Shown piece by piece: positions 42,514 through 50,559 of a DNA stretch of 64,000 nucleotides; within the stretch, counting starts at the first letter, position 1, and each line of letters begins with the position of its first letter. The position numbers and the translations under genes are program-made. Source of the stretch: Flavobacteriales bacterium UBA7878 (GTDB taxonomy: Bacteria > Bacteroidota > Bacteroidia > Flavobacteriales > Schleiferiaceae); NCBI GenBank assembly GCA_002501205.1, contig DLRW01000037.1:1-64000 (forward strand). Reading direction: 5' to 3'. The notes under the pieces were generated by a model, which was given only the letters and a program-made list of their open reading frames with translations, was not told the origin of the DNA and did no database searches.

Positions 42514-44949
42514 ATGACAGATCCAAAAAAGCATAATCAAAGCGCTCCAATACTTCTTTTAGGCTGGGATGGAGCGGAGTGGTCGGTGATCCGAAGCCTT
42601 ATAGAACAAGGCGAAATGCCCCATTTCCAGATGCTATTAGCCCATGGGAGCGAAGGGGCTCTGGCTAGCTTGCAGCCTATGATTAGCCCATTATTATGGA
42701 CTTCGGTTGCTACCGGCAAAAGAGCCCATGAGCATGGTATTTTGGGATTTGTGGAAGAGAGCTTAGAAGGCCCCAAAGCAATTTCGAGTTTGCAGCGCCG
42801 GGTTCCCGCCTTGTGGAATATTCTTTCAGAAGCAGGGATATCTTGCCAGGTCTTAAACTGGTGGCCTTCTAATCCTGCAGAAGTGATTCAGGGCGATATG
42901 ATTTCGAATTTGGCTTTCGCCGATGGGGATTTGCGTGGACAATATTATCCTGAAGAATGGGGAGACTTTTTAGGTTCCGAAAGAGAGAAGGTTCAAAATT
43001 TAGATCCCGAGATTTTGGTGGGCTTTTTCCCTGAAATGCCTGCTGAGCTATTACTGGAGGATCCTTTGGTGCAGAAAGTAGGACGCATTTTAATGCGAAG
43101 TCGAATGCAGTTCCATTGTGCTATGGCCATGCTGCAAAAAGAAGCCCAATGCCGAATGTTCTATTTCGAAGCCCTGGATCAATTACAGCATTTGGGAGCC
43201 ACCTATTATCCTCCCCAGCAGACGCAGATTTCGGATTCAGATTTCAAGCACTATCAATACATAATTAGGGCAGCATATCGTTGGCATGATGCTATGTTGG
43301 GAAGTATGCTCAATAAGGCCGCCGGACATAATTTAATCTTGATTTCGGATCATGGCTTTGAACTTTCCGCCGGAAGGCAAAAAGAACTCCCGAATTTGCC
43401 CGCAGCACCCGCTTCAGAACATCGGGCATTTGGAGTATTTGCGGCCACCGGCCCTGATTTTGTGGCAAGTCAAAAGCTATATGGCATTAGTCTTCTGGAC
43501 ATAGTACCTACAATTTTGCATCATTTCCAATTGCCCCTGGCGAAGGATATGGAAGGGCGAATCATTAAGGAACTATTCCGAAATAAACGCGCCGCCAGTT
43601 GGCTACCTACTTGGGATCTTATTAAAAGTTCTCAGTTTTTAGAAGTCCATCCACAACTAGGTCAAAACGATGCCCTGCGCGATTTGGAGGACTTGCAATA
43701 CATCGATTTAGCCCATACTCAACAAAAGGGCATTCGCGAAGAGCAGGATTACAATAAGGCGATTAGCCTCCGAGAAGTGGGGGCTTATTCTGAAGCGCTG
43801 CAAATTTGCGATCATCATTGGTTAAACAGTCATCAGGCCTACCGATGGTATATTTTAAAGGCACGCTTAATTCTAAATAGCGGAGATTCGGCCCTTTGGG
43901 AGCGCTTTTGGGCTGGACTTAAACCAGAATTTCAGGCCGATTTACAATTGCGATTTTGCCATGCCCTGGCCTTATTGCAAAGTGGGCAAGCAGAACAAGC
44001 CTTAGTGGAAATGCTAGCCCTTGAGCAAAGTGGCTTGCAAAGTCCTGCCCTGTATCAGGAAATGGGACATGCCTTGTTTGTGGCTGGTCAATGGGAGGGC
44101 GCGGATCAACAATTTGATCGCGCATTAGCGCTAAATCAAGAATACAGTCCGGCATTAAACGGCAAGGCTCAGGTGGCCTTTGCCAAAGGGGCTTATGACG
44201 ATTTTGAAATATGGGCCAATCAGGCCTTGAGCCTTAAAATGCATCAACCCCATTTGCATTATCTCTGGGCTTTACACTATCATCAATCGGGGGATAGCGA
44301 ATCTTGTCGTAAGGCATTGCAACTATGTTTGCGGATGGCGCCTAAACATCAAAAAGCCCTGGCCTTAAGAGATGATCTGATCGGCAAAAGCCCTAAAGCC
44401 AGTAGCATTATTGTAAGTGGTTTCCCTCGATCGGGTACCAGTTTTATGATGGCCCTTTTGGAAGCCAGTGGTTTGGAATTGTTGAAGGATGATGTTCGTG
44501 AGGCGGATGGCCATAATCCCAATGGCTATTATGAATGGGAGGCCCTGAAAAGTTTACCGCAAGGGGCTGAGCTTCCTCAAACCGATGGTAAAGCCTTAAA
44601 AGTAGTGGCACCGCTTTTACCTTATTTACCTGCCGATCGAAAGTATAAGGTCTTGTGGATGGAAAGGCCCTTACTTGAGATCATCCTCTCTCAAGCGAAG
44701 ATGAGAGGAGAGGCCGCCAGTTTGGAAAATTTCCCTTTTCAGAAAGGTCAACAATTAGAAAGGGAAAGACAGCGTTTTCAGCTGTGGTTGGATCAACAGC
44801 CTTATGTCGAATGGATGGAGGTTTCCTACCGAGACTTGTTAAAAGGTGAACTACTAGGAGAAATTAGTCGGTTTTTAAACCATAAGGTGACGCGGGAACA
44901 GTGGGAAAAGACAGTTGATCCGCAATTGCATCGAAACAAAATTGGCTAG
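42514..44949 (+). CDS. Phosphodiesterase - TPR - sulfotransferase fusion protein (811 aa)
   Basis: Three modules in one chain. Residues about 10-370 form an alkaline-phosphatase-superfamily (type I phosphodiesterase) domain: metal Asp in LLLGWDGAEW (Asp19), nucleophile Thr in SPLLWTSVATGK (about 63), and ISDHGFE with Asp279-His280 then EHRAFGVF. Residues about 395-625 are tetratricopeptide repeats (ALYQEMGHALFVAGQWEGAD, ALNGKAQVAFAKGAYDDFEI). From about 635 to the end is a sulfotransferase-like fold with the PAPS 5'-phosphate loop VSGFPRSGTSFMMALL and a YRDLLKGELLGEISRFL helix. I start at ATG 42514 because the upstream GTG adds nothing conserved. No signal peptide. A combined sulfate or phosphate ester metabolism is suggested; the substrate is unknown. 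Confidence 0.8.
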   Translation: MTDPKKHNQSAPILLLGWDGAEWSVIRSLIEQGEMPHFQMLLAHGSEGALASLQPMISPLLWTSVATGKRAHEHGILGFVEESLEGPKAISSLQRRVPALWNILSEAGISCQVLNWWPSNPAEVIQGDMISNLAFADGDLRGQYYPEEWGDFLGSEREKVQNLDPEILVGFFPEMPAELLLEDPLVQKVGRILMRSRMQFHCAMAMLQKEAQCRMFYFEALDQLQHLGATYYPPQQTQISDSDFKHYQYIIRAAYRWHDAMLGSMLNKAAGHNLILISDHGFELSAGRQKELPNLPAAPASEHRAFGVFAATGPDFVASQKLYGISLLDIVPTILHHFQLPLAKDMEGRIIKELFRNKRAASWLPTWDLIKSSQFLEVHPQLGQNDALRDLEDLQYIDLAHTQQKGIREEQDYNKAISLREVGAYSEALQICDHHWLNSHQAYRWYILKARLILNSGDSALWERFWAGLKPEFQADLQLRFCHALALLQSGQAEQALVEMLALEQSGLQSPALYQEMGHALFVAGQWEGADQQFDRALALNQEYSPALNGKAQVAFAKGAYDDFEIWANQALSLKMHQPHLHYLWALHYHQSGDSESCRKALQLCLRMAPKHQKALALRDDLIGKSPKASSIIVSGFPRSGTSFMMALLEASGLELLKDDVREADGHNPNGYYEWEALKSLPQGAELPQTDGKALKVVAPLLPYLPADRKYKVLWMERPLLEIILSQAKMRGEAASLENFPFQKGQQLERERQRFQLWLDQQPYVEWMEVSYRDLLKGELLGEISRFLNHKVTREQWEKTVDPQLHRNKIG

Positions 44950-44988
44950 TCCGCGCCTTTTATAGATTTTTGCCCAGTTTTACGGATT

Positions 44989-45837
44989 ATGAAGGATAAG
45001 AAACAAAAGGAGAGTTTAAAGTATTTAGGAGCGATTAGCGGTTTATTAGCTGCCTATGGAGCCGATGCTCAAATCAAATACGTTGATTTAGCCGATACTA
45101 CTCTGAATACCAATAATGCCTATTGGGATCTGGATATTGATGAAGACAGCCTGGGGGTTGTTGACTATCGTTTTATTCAATATGTGGATACTTCCATTTT
45201 TAATGTGAGTGGCAATTTCGTGCAATCTCGCGGAGTGGCTGCCAATTCAATTATTGGCCTTGACTATGGAAATTACGCTTATCCTTTCAACCTGAGTCCT
45301 GGAGATAGTATTGGACCAAACTCGGTTTACAAGGGCAGTGGAGGTAGCTATTCCTTAGGTCAGCTTTCCATGATAAGCAATGGAACCGGTAGTCCAAACG
45401 ATAAGTTCAATGGAGCTTTGAATGGCTTAATTGGAGTGCGCTTTCGCGCGGAAGTAGATGATACTCTCCGTAATTTTTATGGTTGGATTCGAGTAGATGT
45501 AGCTGCTGATTATAAATCCATCACCATTAAGGATTATGGTTATAATGAGCAGTATGGTGAAGGTATCGTAGCCGGTGAAGGTTCAAACTGGATTGGCTTG
45601 GAGGAAATTGAGGAGCAAGTGTTTGGTTTACATCAATTAGATGAAAGCCTCTTTTTTGAAATCCCTGAAGGCCAGGCTCAATTGCAAATTTTTAGCTTAG
45701 GCGGTGCCTTGGTTTGGGAGAAAGAATATGAGAAGGGGTCCGCTCGTGTAGACCTCCAGAAATTGGAAAAGGGCATGTATATCGCTCGCCTTCACAATAG
45801 AGAAAGCAGCGAAGAAATTCGCGTTCTGGTTTACTAA
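44989..45837 (+). CDS. Secreted protein with T9SS type A signal (282 aa)
   Basis: The N-terminus MKDKKQKESLKYLGAISGLL and YGADAQIKYVD give a long-charged signal peptide, cleaved after Ala near residue 27. The central part (about 30-200) is a beta-rich domain with YWDLDIDEDSLGVVDYRFIQ and FYGWIRVDVAADYKSITIKD, similar in feel to secreted proteins annotated only as T9SS substrates. The last 75 residues, FFEIPEGQAQLQIFSLGGALVW and KGMYIARLHN, are a type A C-terminal signal. It follows the fusion gene by 39 bases and may be co-transcribed. Function of the core is unknown. Confidence 0.75.
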   Translation: MKDKKQKESLKYLGAISGLLAAYGADAQIKYVDLADTTLNTNNAYWDLDIDEDSLGVVDYRFIQYVDTSIFNVSGNFVQSRGVAANSIIGLDYGNYAYPFNLSPGDSIGPNSVYKGSGGSYSLGQLSMISNGTGSPNDKFNGALNGLIGVRFRAEVDDTLRNFYGWIRVDVAADYKSITIKDYGYNEQYGEGIVAGEGSNWIGLEEIEEQVFGLHQLDESLFFEIPEGQAQLQIFSLGGALVWEKEYEKGSARVDLQKLEKGMYIARLHNRESSEEIRVLVY

Positions 45838-47054
45838 GCTTTTACTTTAGGTACAAATCCCGCCATGTCGAGAATTTCATCGGCAATGGCTAAACTGGCT
45901 GTAGCGGCAGGAGAGGGAGCATTGAGCACATGCACTGAATTCCCGAATTTTTCGATTTTAAAATCATCCACCAGATCACCATTATGCTTTAAAGCCTGAG
46001 CCCTAACACCAGCACGTACCGGGCGAATGTCTTCCATCTGTAATTCAGGAATCATTTTCCGTAAGGCATCTAAAAAGAGTTTCTTGGAAAAAGCTCGTTT
46101 CATTTCTTCAATTCCCTGTCCGGCATGACGGCTAAATAATTTCCAGGTTCCGGGGTAAGTAAGGGATTCGAAAGTATCTCTAAAGCTAAAGGATTTAGGG
46201 CTGTAGCCTTCGCGTTTAAAGGAGAATACGGCATTAGGACCACATTCTACACTGCCATCTACCATGCGTGTAAAGTGCACACCCAGAAAGGGGAAATCAG
46301 GGTCGGGCACTGGGTAAATCAAGTGCTTTACTTTATGCCTGGCTTTTTCCGTTAATTCGTAATAATCGCCACGGAAGCCTACAATTTTTAAATTGGGTTT
46401 AGCCCCTTCTTTACGGGCCAATCGATCACTTTGTAAGCCGGCACAAAAGATCTTGTGCTGGGTATAAAAGTCGCCTTTATTGGTACGTAGCCCTTCTTTG
46501 CCATCTTCGCGAAAGCTCTCCTCAAATTGGGTGCTCAGGAACAATTCGCTTTTGGGATTACGAGCTTTAATCAGTTCCACCAATTTTTGGCAAAATCCAA
46601 CATAGTCGATAATTCCGGTTACAGGTACGCGAATGGCTTTGATGCCCCGGCTATAGGGCTCAATTTCACGAATGGCATCCGGACCAATCATCTCAATACC
46701 TTCAATTTGATTGGCCTGACCTTTTTCGAAAATGCTTTGTAAAATGGGCAGTTCCTTCTCTTCAGTAGCTAAAATGATTTTACCACAAATGTCGTGAGCC
46801 ACCCCATGTTCTTTGGCAAATGCCACAATTTGCTTACGCCCATTGGTACAATTAAGTGCTTTGAAACTGCCGGGTTTATAGTAGATACCTGAATGAATAA
46901 CCCCTGAATTTCGTCCGGTTTGATGCGCGCCTAAATGATCTTCTTTCTCCAGAATCGCAATACGATGTTCAGGAAAAGCCATCTGGTATTTATAGGCTGT
47001 GGCTAAACCAACAATACCACCTCCGATTACTATAAGATCAAAATTGCGGTCCAT
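45834..47054 (-). CDS. lhgO: L-2-hydroxyglutarate oxidase
   Basis: This FAD enzyme removes L-2-hydroxyglutarate, delivering electrons to the membrane quinone pool or oxygen. The dinucleotide-binding motif is DLIVIGGGIVGLATAYKY (5-22), followed by EKEDHLGAHQTGRNSGVIHS with the FAD-contacting segment, YKPGSFKALNC, and VRAGVRAQALKHNGDLVDDF near the C-terminus, all standard for the LhgO family. Length of 406 is complete. A near-consensus promoter element (TACCTTCG on the minus strand, 47068-47075) precedes it. The stop overlaps that of the T9SS gene. Confidence 0.9.
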   Translation of the reverse strand: MDRNFDLIVIGGGIVGLATAYKYQMAFPEHRIAILEKEDHLGAHQTGRNSGVIHSGIYYKPGSFKALNCTNGRKQIVAFAKEHGVAHDICGKIILATEEKELPILQSIFEKGQANQIEGIEMIGPDAIREIEPYSRGIKAIRVPVTGIIDYVGFCQKLVELIKARNPKSELFLSTQFEESFREDGKEGLRTNKGDFYTQHKIFCAGLQSDRLARKEGAKPNLKIVGFRGDYYELTEKARHKVKHLIYPVPDPDFPFLGVHFTRMVDGSVECGPNAVFSFKREGYSPKSFSFRDTFESLTYPGTWKLFSRHAGQGIEEMKRAFSKKLFLDALRKMIPELQMEDIRPVRAGVRAQALKHNGDLVDDFKIEKFGNSVHVLNAPSPAATASLAIADEILDMAGFVPKVKA

Positions 47055-47080
47055 GCATTAATTTTTGCGAAGGTAAGGAG

Positions 47081-47878
47081 CTAGCTTGAGGCTAAAGTTA
47101 ATTGGAGTCCATCATAAGCCAAATTTCTTCCTTCTTTCAATTCCGATTCCACTTCGGCATGTAAGCCTAATTGATGGCTAATATGGGTTGCGTAAAACTG
47201 GGGGACTTCCAATCGATCGGCAATAGCCAGTGCTTCACTTAAAGTGAAATGCGAATGATGGGCTTCATGCCGTAGGGCATTCAAAATAAATACCTCCAAG
47301 CCTTCTAGTTTGTCCCATTCGCTATCTGGGATGTAGTTTACATCGGTTAGGTAGGCCAGCTTCCCAAAGCGAAAGCCATGAACGGCCAGGTTGGCATGCT
47401 GCAATTCCAGAGCTTCCAATTCAATATTCCCAATTTGAAATGGTCCTTCAGGGATTCGAATTAAATCGATTTGAGGAATACCCGGATACTTGCTGTTTTG
47501 GAAAATGTAAGAGTACTGCTCCCTTAGTCGGGCTTCCACCGCTTCAGAGCAATATATGGGAATAGAATGCCCCTGAATAAAGTTAATGGCTCGCAATTCA
47601 TCCAATCCTGCGGTATGATCCTGATGTTGATGAGTGATCAGAACCGCATCAATATCTGGGGTCTTTGCGCGCAATAATTGTTGGCGTAGATCGGGTCCGG
47701 CATCGATTAATATCCGCGTACCCATCCTTTCTACCAAAAAGCTACTGCGTAGTCTTTGGTCTTTAGGATTGTCGGATTGACACACTTTGCAATCACAACC
47801 AATCATCGGAACCCCTTGTGAGGTGCCGGTTCCAAGGAATTCGAAATGCCAGTCTGCTGAAGCTTTTAAAGGATTCAA
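47081..47878 (-). CDS. PhnP-like metallo-beta-lactamase-fold hydrolase (TTG start)
   Basis: The zinc site HQHQDH (83-88) in AVLITHQHQDHTAGLDELRA and the cysteine motif GCDCKVC (27-33) identify the PhnP / phosphoribosyl cyclic phosphodiesterase group of MBL proteins, which cleave cyclic phosphodiesters. Later metal ligands are in LQHANLAVHGFRFG and HATHHS-like ALRHEAHHSHFTLSEA. The start is TTG at 47878: an in-frame TAA lies two codons upstream and the next Met comes only after the conserved FLGTGTSQG. No phn genes are near, so the physiological substrate is open. It shares a divergent promoter region with the 47964 gene. Confidence 0.82.
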   Translation of the reverse strand: MNPLKASADWHFEFLGTGTSQGVPMIGCDCKVCQSDNPKDQRLRSSFLVERMGTRILIDAGPDLRQQLLRAKTPDIDAVLITHQHQDHTAGLDELRAINFIQGHSIPIYCSEAVEARLREQYSYIFQNSKYPGIPQIDLIRIPEGPFQIGNIELEALELQHANLAVHGFRFGKLAYLTDVNYIPDSEWDKLEGLEVFILNALRHEAHHSHFTLSEALAIADRLEVPQFYATHISHQLGLHAEVESELKEGRNLAYDGLQLTLASS

Positions 47879-47899
47879 ATTTTAAATGGTTTTTCGGGT

Positions 47900-47925
47900 C
47901 AAACATAGCTAAACTATTACTTTTG
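47900..47925. promoter_or_regulatory. Back-to-back divergent promoters
   Basis: Leftward TATGTTTG (minus strand, 47900-47907) for the PhnP-like gene and rightward TACTTTTG (47918-47925) for the 47964 gene, both full matches to TAnnTTTG, separated by 10 bases. Confidence 0.55.
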
Positions 47926-47963
47926 TTTACCGTTAACCTTCTGTTAGATTAGACCCTCTACTT

Positions 47964-49412
47964 ATGGAACGCATGGTGTTGTCTACTGCCCAAAAGGCAT
48001 TAAAAGTCAACCTGAATGAGAACATTTACGGCACATTCGCTGAGATTGGCGCCGGTCAGGAAGTTGTTCGAAATTTCTTTCGGGTTGGAGCCGCCTCTGG
48101 TACAGTAGCAAAAGCAATGAGTGCATACGACAAACTATTTTCCGATGCCATTTATGGTAAGGAGATGGACGGTCGTTATGTTACTGAAGATCGTTTACGC
48201 AAAATGTTGGATCATGAATATGGTCTGATTGAAAAACGTTTGGATCGTACCGATCATCCGAAGCGTTGTTATTTCGCCTTTGCCAATACTGTGGCGACCA
48301 TCAACTTCACCCGTAAGTTTAAAGGTCATGGTTGGATGGGTATTCGCTTCCAACTCGATCCGGATAAAGAACCCAATGATGTGCTTTTCCACATCCGCAT
48401 GAAGGAGGAGGAAGCTTCATTACAACAGGAGACTATTGGGATTATGGGGGTAAACCTCATTTACGGATGTTTCAATATTCGTAATAATCCTGAGGAATTA
48501 CTGAAATCACTTTACGACAATATCGCGCGCTACAAAATGGAGATTGATATGATCCATTTTGAAGGCCCCGAATTTGAGCATGTAGATAACCGTTTAATGT
48601 CCTTGCGCCTTATCCAAAATGGCATGACCGACGCGGTGATCTTTGGCCCTGAAGGCAATAATATTTTGCCCGCAGCCCTGCTCTACAAAAAGAACATTCT
48701 TACTGCCCGTGGTTCTTTCCGTCCGGTTACCAAGGTAAATATGGATATGGTTCGTACCAGTATCGATGCCTTTACCCAGGAGCGAAAGGTGGAGAAGGAC
48801 AAGCTGGTGGTGCTTTTTGAAATTACCTTAAACAACCTTAAGGCTGAAGGCGAAATTGATGAGCAAGACTTCCTGGATCGAGCCGATATATTATGCTCAC
48901 TGGGACAAACGGTATTGATCTCCAATTATCAGGAGTACTATAAATTGGTAGAATACTTCTCGCGTTATTCAGAGGAGCGAATGGGCCTCATTATGGGCGT
49001 TACCAATTTACATGAGCTCTTTGATAATAAGTATTACCGCGATCTTAAAGGGGGTATTTTGGAGGCCTTTGGAATCTTGTATTCTAGCGACCTAAAGCTT
49101 TATGTTTATCCTTCGCAGCCTAATCCGGATGATCCGATTGAGACTTCCAAGGACTTTAAGATACACCCACGTTTCCAACCCTTGTACGACTTCTTGGTGT
49201 TTAACCGCCGGATTAAGGATATTGATACCTATGATCCTGAGATCCTACAAATTTTCTCTCGCGATGTATTGAAGAAAATTCGTCGCGGTGAAAGTGGTTG
49301 GGAGGATTGCTTACCCGCTTATGTGGATCAGATGATTCGCGATAAGCACCTATTCGGGTACTATCCTCATACGGAAGAAGCGGAAGCAGTAGATCTTAGC
49401 TCCGAAGATTAA
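47964..49412 (+). CDS. Conserved cytoplasmic protein of unknown function (482 aa)
   Basis: I cannot name its function. It is a soluble protein with a highly conserved-looking start MERMVLSTAQKALKVNLNEN, IYGTFAEIGAGQEVVRNFFR and VGAASGTVAKAMSAYDKLFS. A Rossmann-like body follows with GHGWMGIRFQLDP, GIMGVNLIYGCFNIRNNPEE and MTDAVIFGPEGNNILPAALL. There is no signal peptide, membrane helix or known catalytic motif. The GxGxxV stretch (EIGAGQEVV) could bind a nucleotide but lacks the full pattern. It has its own promoter and a terminator that overlaps its stop codon. The acidic C-terminus ends SSED. Confidence 0.7.
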   Translation: MERMVLSTAQKALKVNLNENIYGTFAEIGAGQEVVRNFFRVGAASGTVAKAMSAYDKLFSDAIYGKEMDGRYVTEDRLRKMLDHEYGLIEKRLDRTDHPKRCYFAFANTVATINFTRKFKGHGWMGIRFQLDPDKEPNDVLFHIRMKEEEASLQQETIGIMGVNLIYGCFNIRNNPEELLKSLYDNIARYKMEIDMIHFEGPEFEHVDNRLMSLRLIQNGMTDAVIFGPEGNNILPAALLYKKNILTARGSFRPVTKVNMDMVRTSIDAFTQERKVEKDKLVVLFEITLNNLKAEGEIDEQDFLDRADILCSLGQTVLISNYQEYYKLVEYFSRYSEERMGLIMGVTNLHELFDNKYYRDLKGGILEAFGILYSSDLKLYVYPSQPNPDDPIETSKDFKIHPRFQPLYDFLVFNRRIKDIDTYDPEILQIFSRDVLKKIRRGESGWEDCLPAYVDQMIRDKHLFGYYPHTEEAEAVDLSSED

Positions 49413-49424
49413 TTCGGAGCTTTT
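49398..49424 (+). terminator. Terminator that includes the stop codon of the 47964 gene
   Basis: AGCTCCGAA pairs perfectly with TTCGGAGCT (9 bp). The loop GATTAA contains the TAA stop. TTTT follows. The 5' arm is coding sequence (Ser-Ser-Glu). Confidence 0.75.
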
Positions 49425-50559
49425 AAGTTTGTTTTAAATCGGCCATAATGGCCAGTGCCTTCTCAATATCTTGAGCGGTATTATCTTTGCCAATGGAAAA
49501 GCGAACGACCGGATCGGTATGTTCGGGATCCATAGCGGCAATTACATGCGATTTTTGAACGCTCCCCGAAGAACAAGCACTACCGCCAGAAACGGCTAAT
49601 CCTTTTAAGTCGAGATTAAAGAGCAACATGCTGTCCTCAGAAAGTTCAGGGATACTAACGCTCAAAACGGTATAGAGACTTTCTGCGGTGTCGGATAAGC
49701 CATTTGCATAAACCTTGGGGAACAATCCCTTCAATCCTTGCCAAAGTTGCGTTTTAAGGGCTTCAATATGGGCGCGCTCTTCATCTAAACTTTGATAGGC
49801 TAAATCCAAAGCTTTGGCTAAAGCTCCTACTTGAACGATGCTTTCAGTTCCACCGCGTAAGCCGCGTTCCTGAGCTCCACCACTTATAAATGAACTTACT
49901 TTAACCCTACGATCGATGTATAGGAACCCAACGCCTTTTGGACCATAAAATTTATGGGCCGAAGCAGTGGCAAAGTCCACCGGTAGGTCTTTCAATGAAA
50001 GTGGAAAATGACCCACCGTTTGCACCGTATCGCTATGCAGCCAGGCTCCATATTGCCGACAAAGATTACCCGCCTTTTCCAAATCCAAGAGGTTGCCGAT
50101 TTCATTATTCCCATGCATTAAGGAAACCAGGCTAGGAGTAGAATCGGAGCTCAGTAATTGTTCTAATTGTTCAAAATCAATGCGTCCCTTAGGGTCCACA
50201 TTCAGCAGGATAAGGTCTGCCTCAAAAGCTTTGGACCACTTTTCAGCAGCCTTAAGTACCGCATGATGTTCCAGCGGCGAAGTAATAATGCGCTTTACCT
50301 TTAAATCGCGCAAAGCCAAGCTGATGGCCGCATTATCTCCTTCCGTTCCACCGGAGCAAAAAACGATTTCCGCCGGAAGGCAATTGAGATTGCGGGCAAT
50401 GCTTTTGCGACTGGCCTCTAAGATTACTTTGGCCTTGCGACCTTGACTATGGGTACTGGAGGGATTGCCATAGGCTCCATCCATCAGGTCCAGCATATAT
50501 TCTTTAACCTCCTTCCTTAAAGGGGTGGAGGCGGCATTATCCAGATAAATTAATTCCAT
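49423..50559 (-). CDS. Cysteine desulfurase (NifS/IscS type)
   Basis: This PLP enzyme takes sulfur from cysteine for Fe-S cluster or tRNA thiolation. The opening MELIYLDNAASTPLRKEV fits the family and sets the ATG at 50559. The PLP lysine lies in SAHKFYGPKGVGFLYI, and the active-site loop in VSGGSACSSGSVQKSH with the persulfide-forming Cys. Length of 378 is normal for the IscS group. The ATG shares a base with the stop of the preceding PLP gene (TAATG). No iscU or other suf/isc gene is adjacent, so its pathway is not settled. Confidence 0.9.
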   Translation of the reverse strand: MELIYLDNAASTPLRKEVKEYMLDLMDGAYGNPSSTHSQGRKAKVILEASRKSIARNLNCLPAEIVFCSGGTEGDNAAISLALRDLKVKRIITSPLEHHAVLKAAEKWSKAFEADLILLNVDPKGRIDFEQLEQLLSSDSTPSLVSLMHGNNEIGNLLDLEKAGNLCRQYGAWLHSDTVQTVGHFPLSLKDLPVDFATASAHKFYGPKGVGFLYIDRRVKVSSFISGGAQERGLRGGTESIVQVGALAKALDLAYQSLDEERAHIEALKTQLWQGLKGLFPKVYANGLSDTAESLYTVLSVSIPELSEDSMLLFNLDLKGLAVSGGSACSSGSVQKSHVIAAMDPEHTDPVVRFSIGKDNTAQDIEKALAIMADLKQT

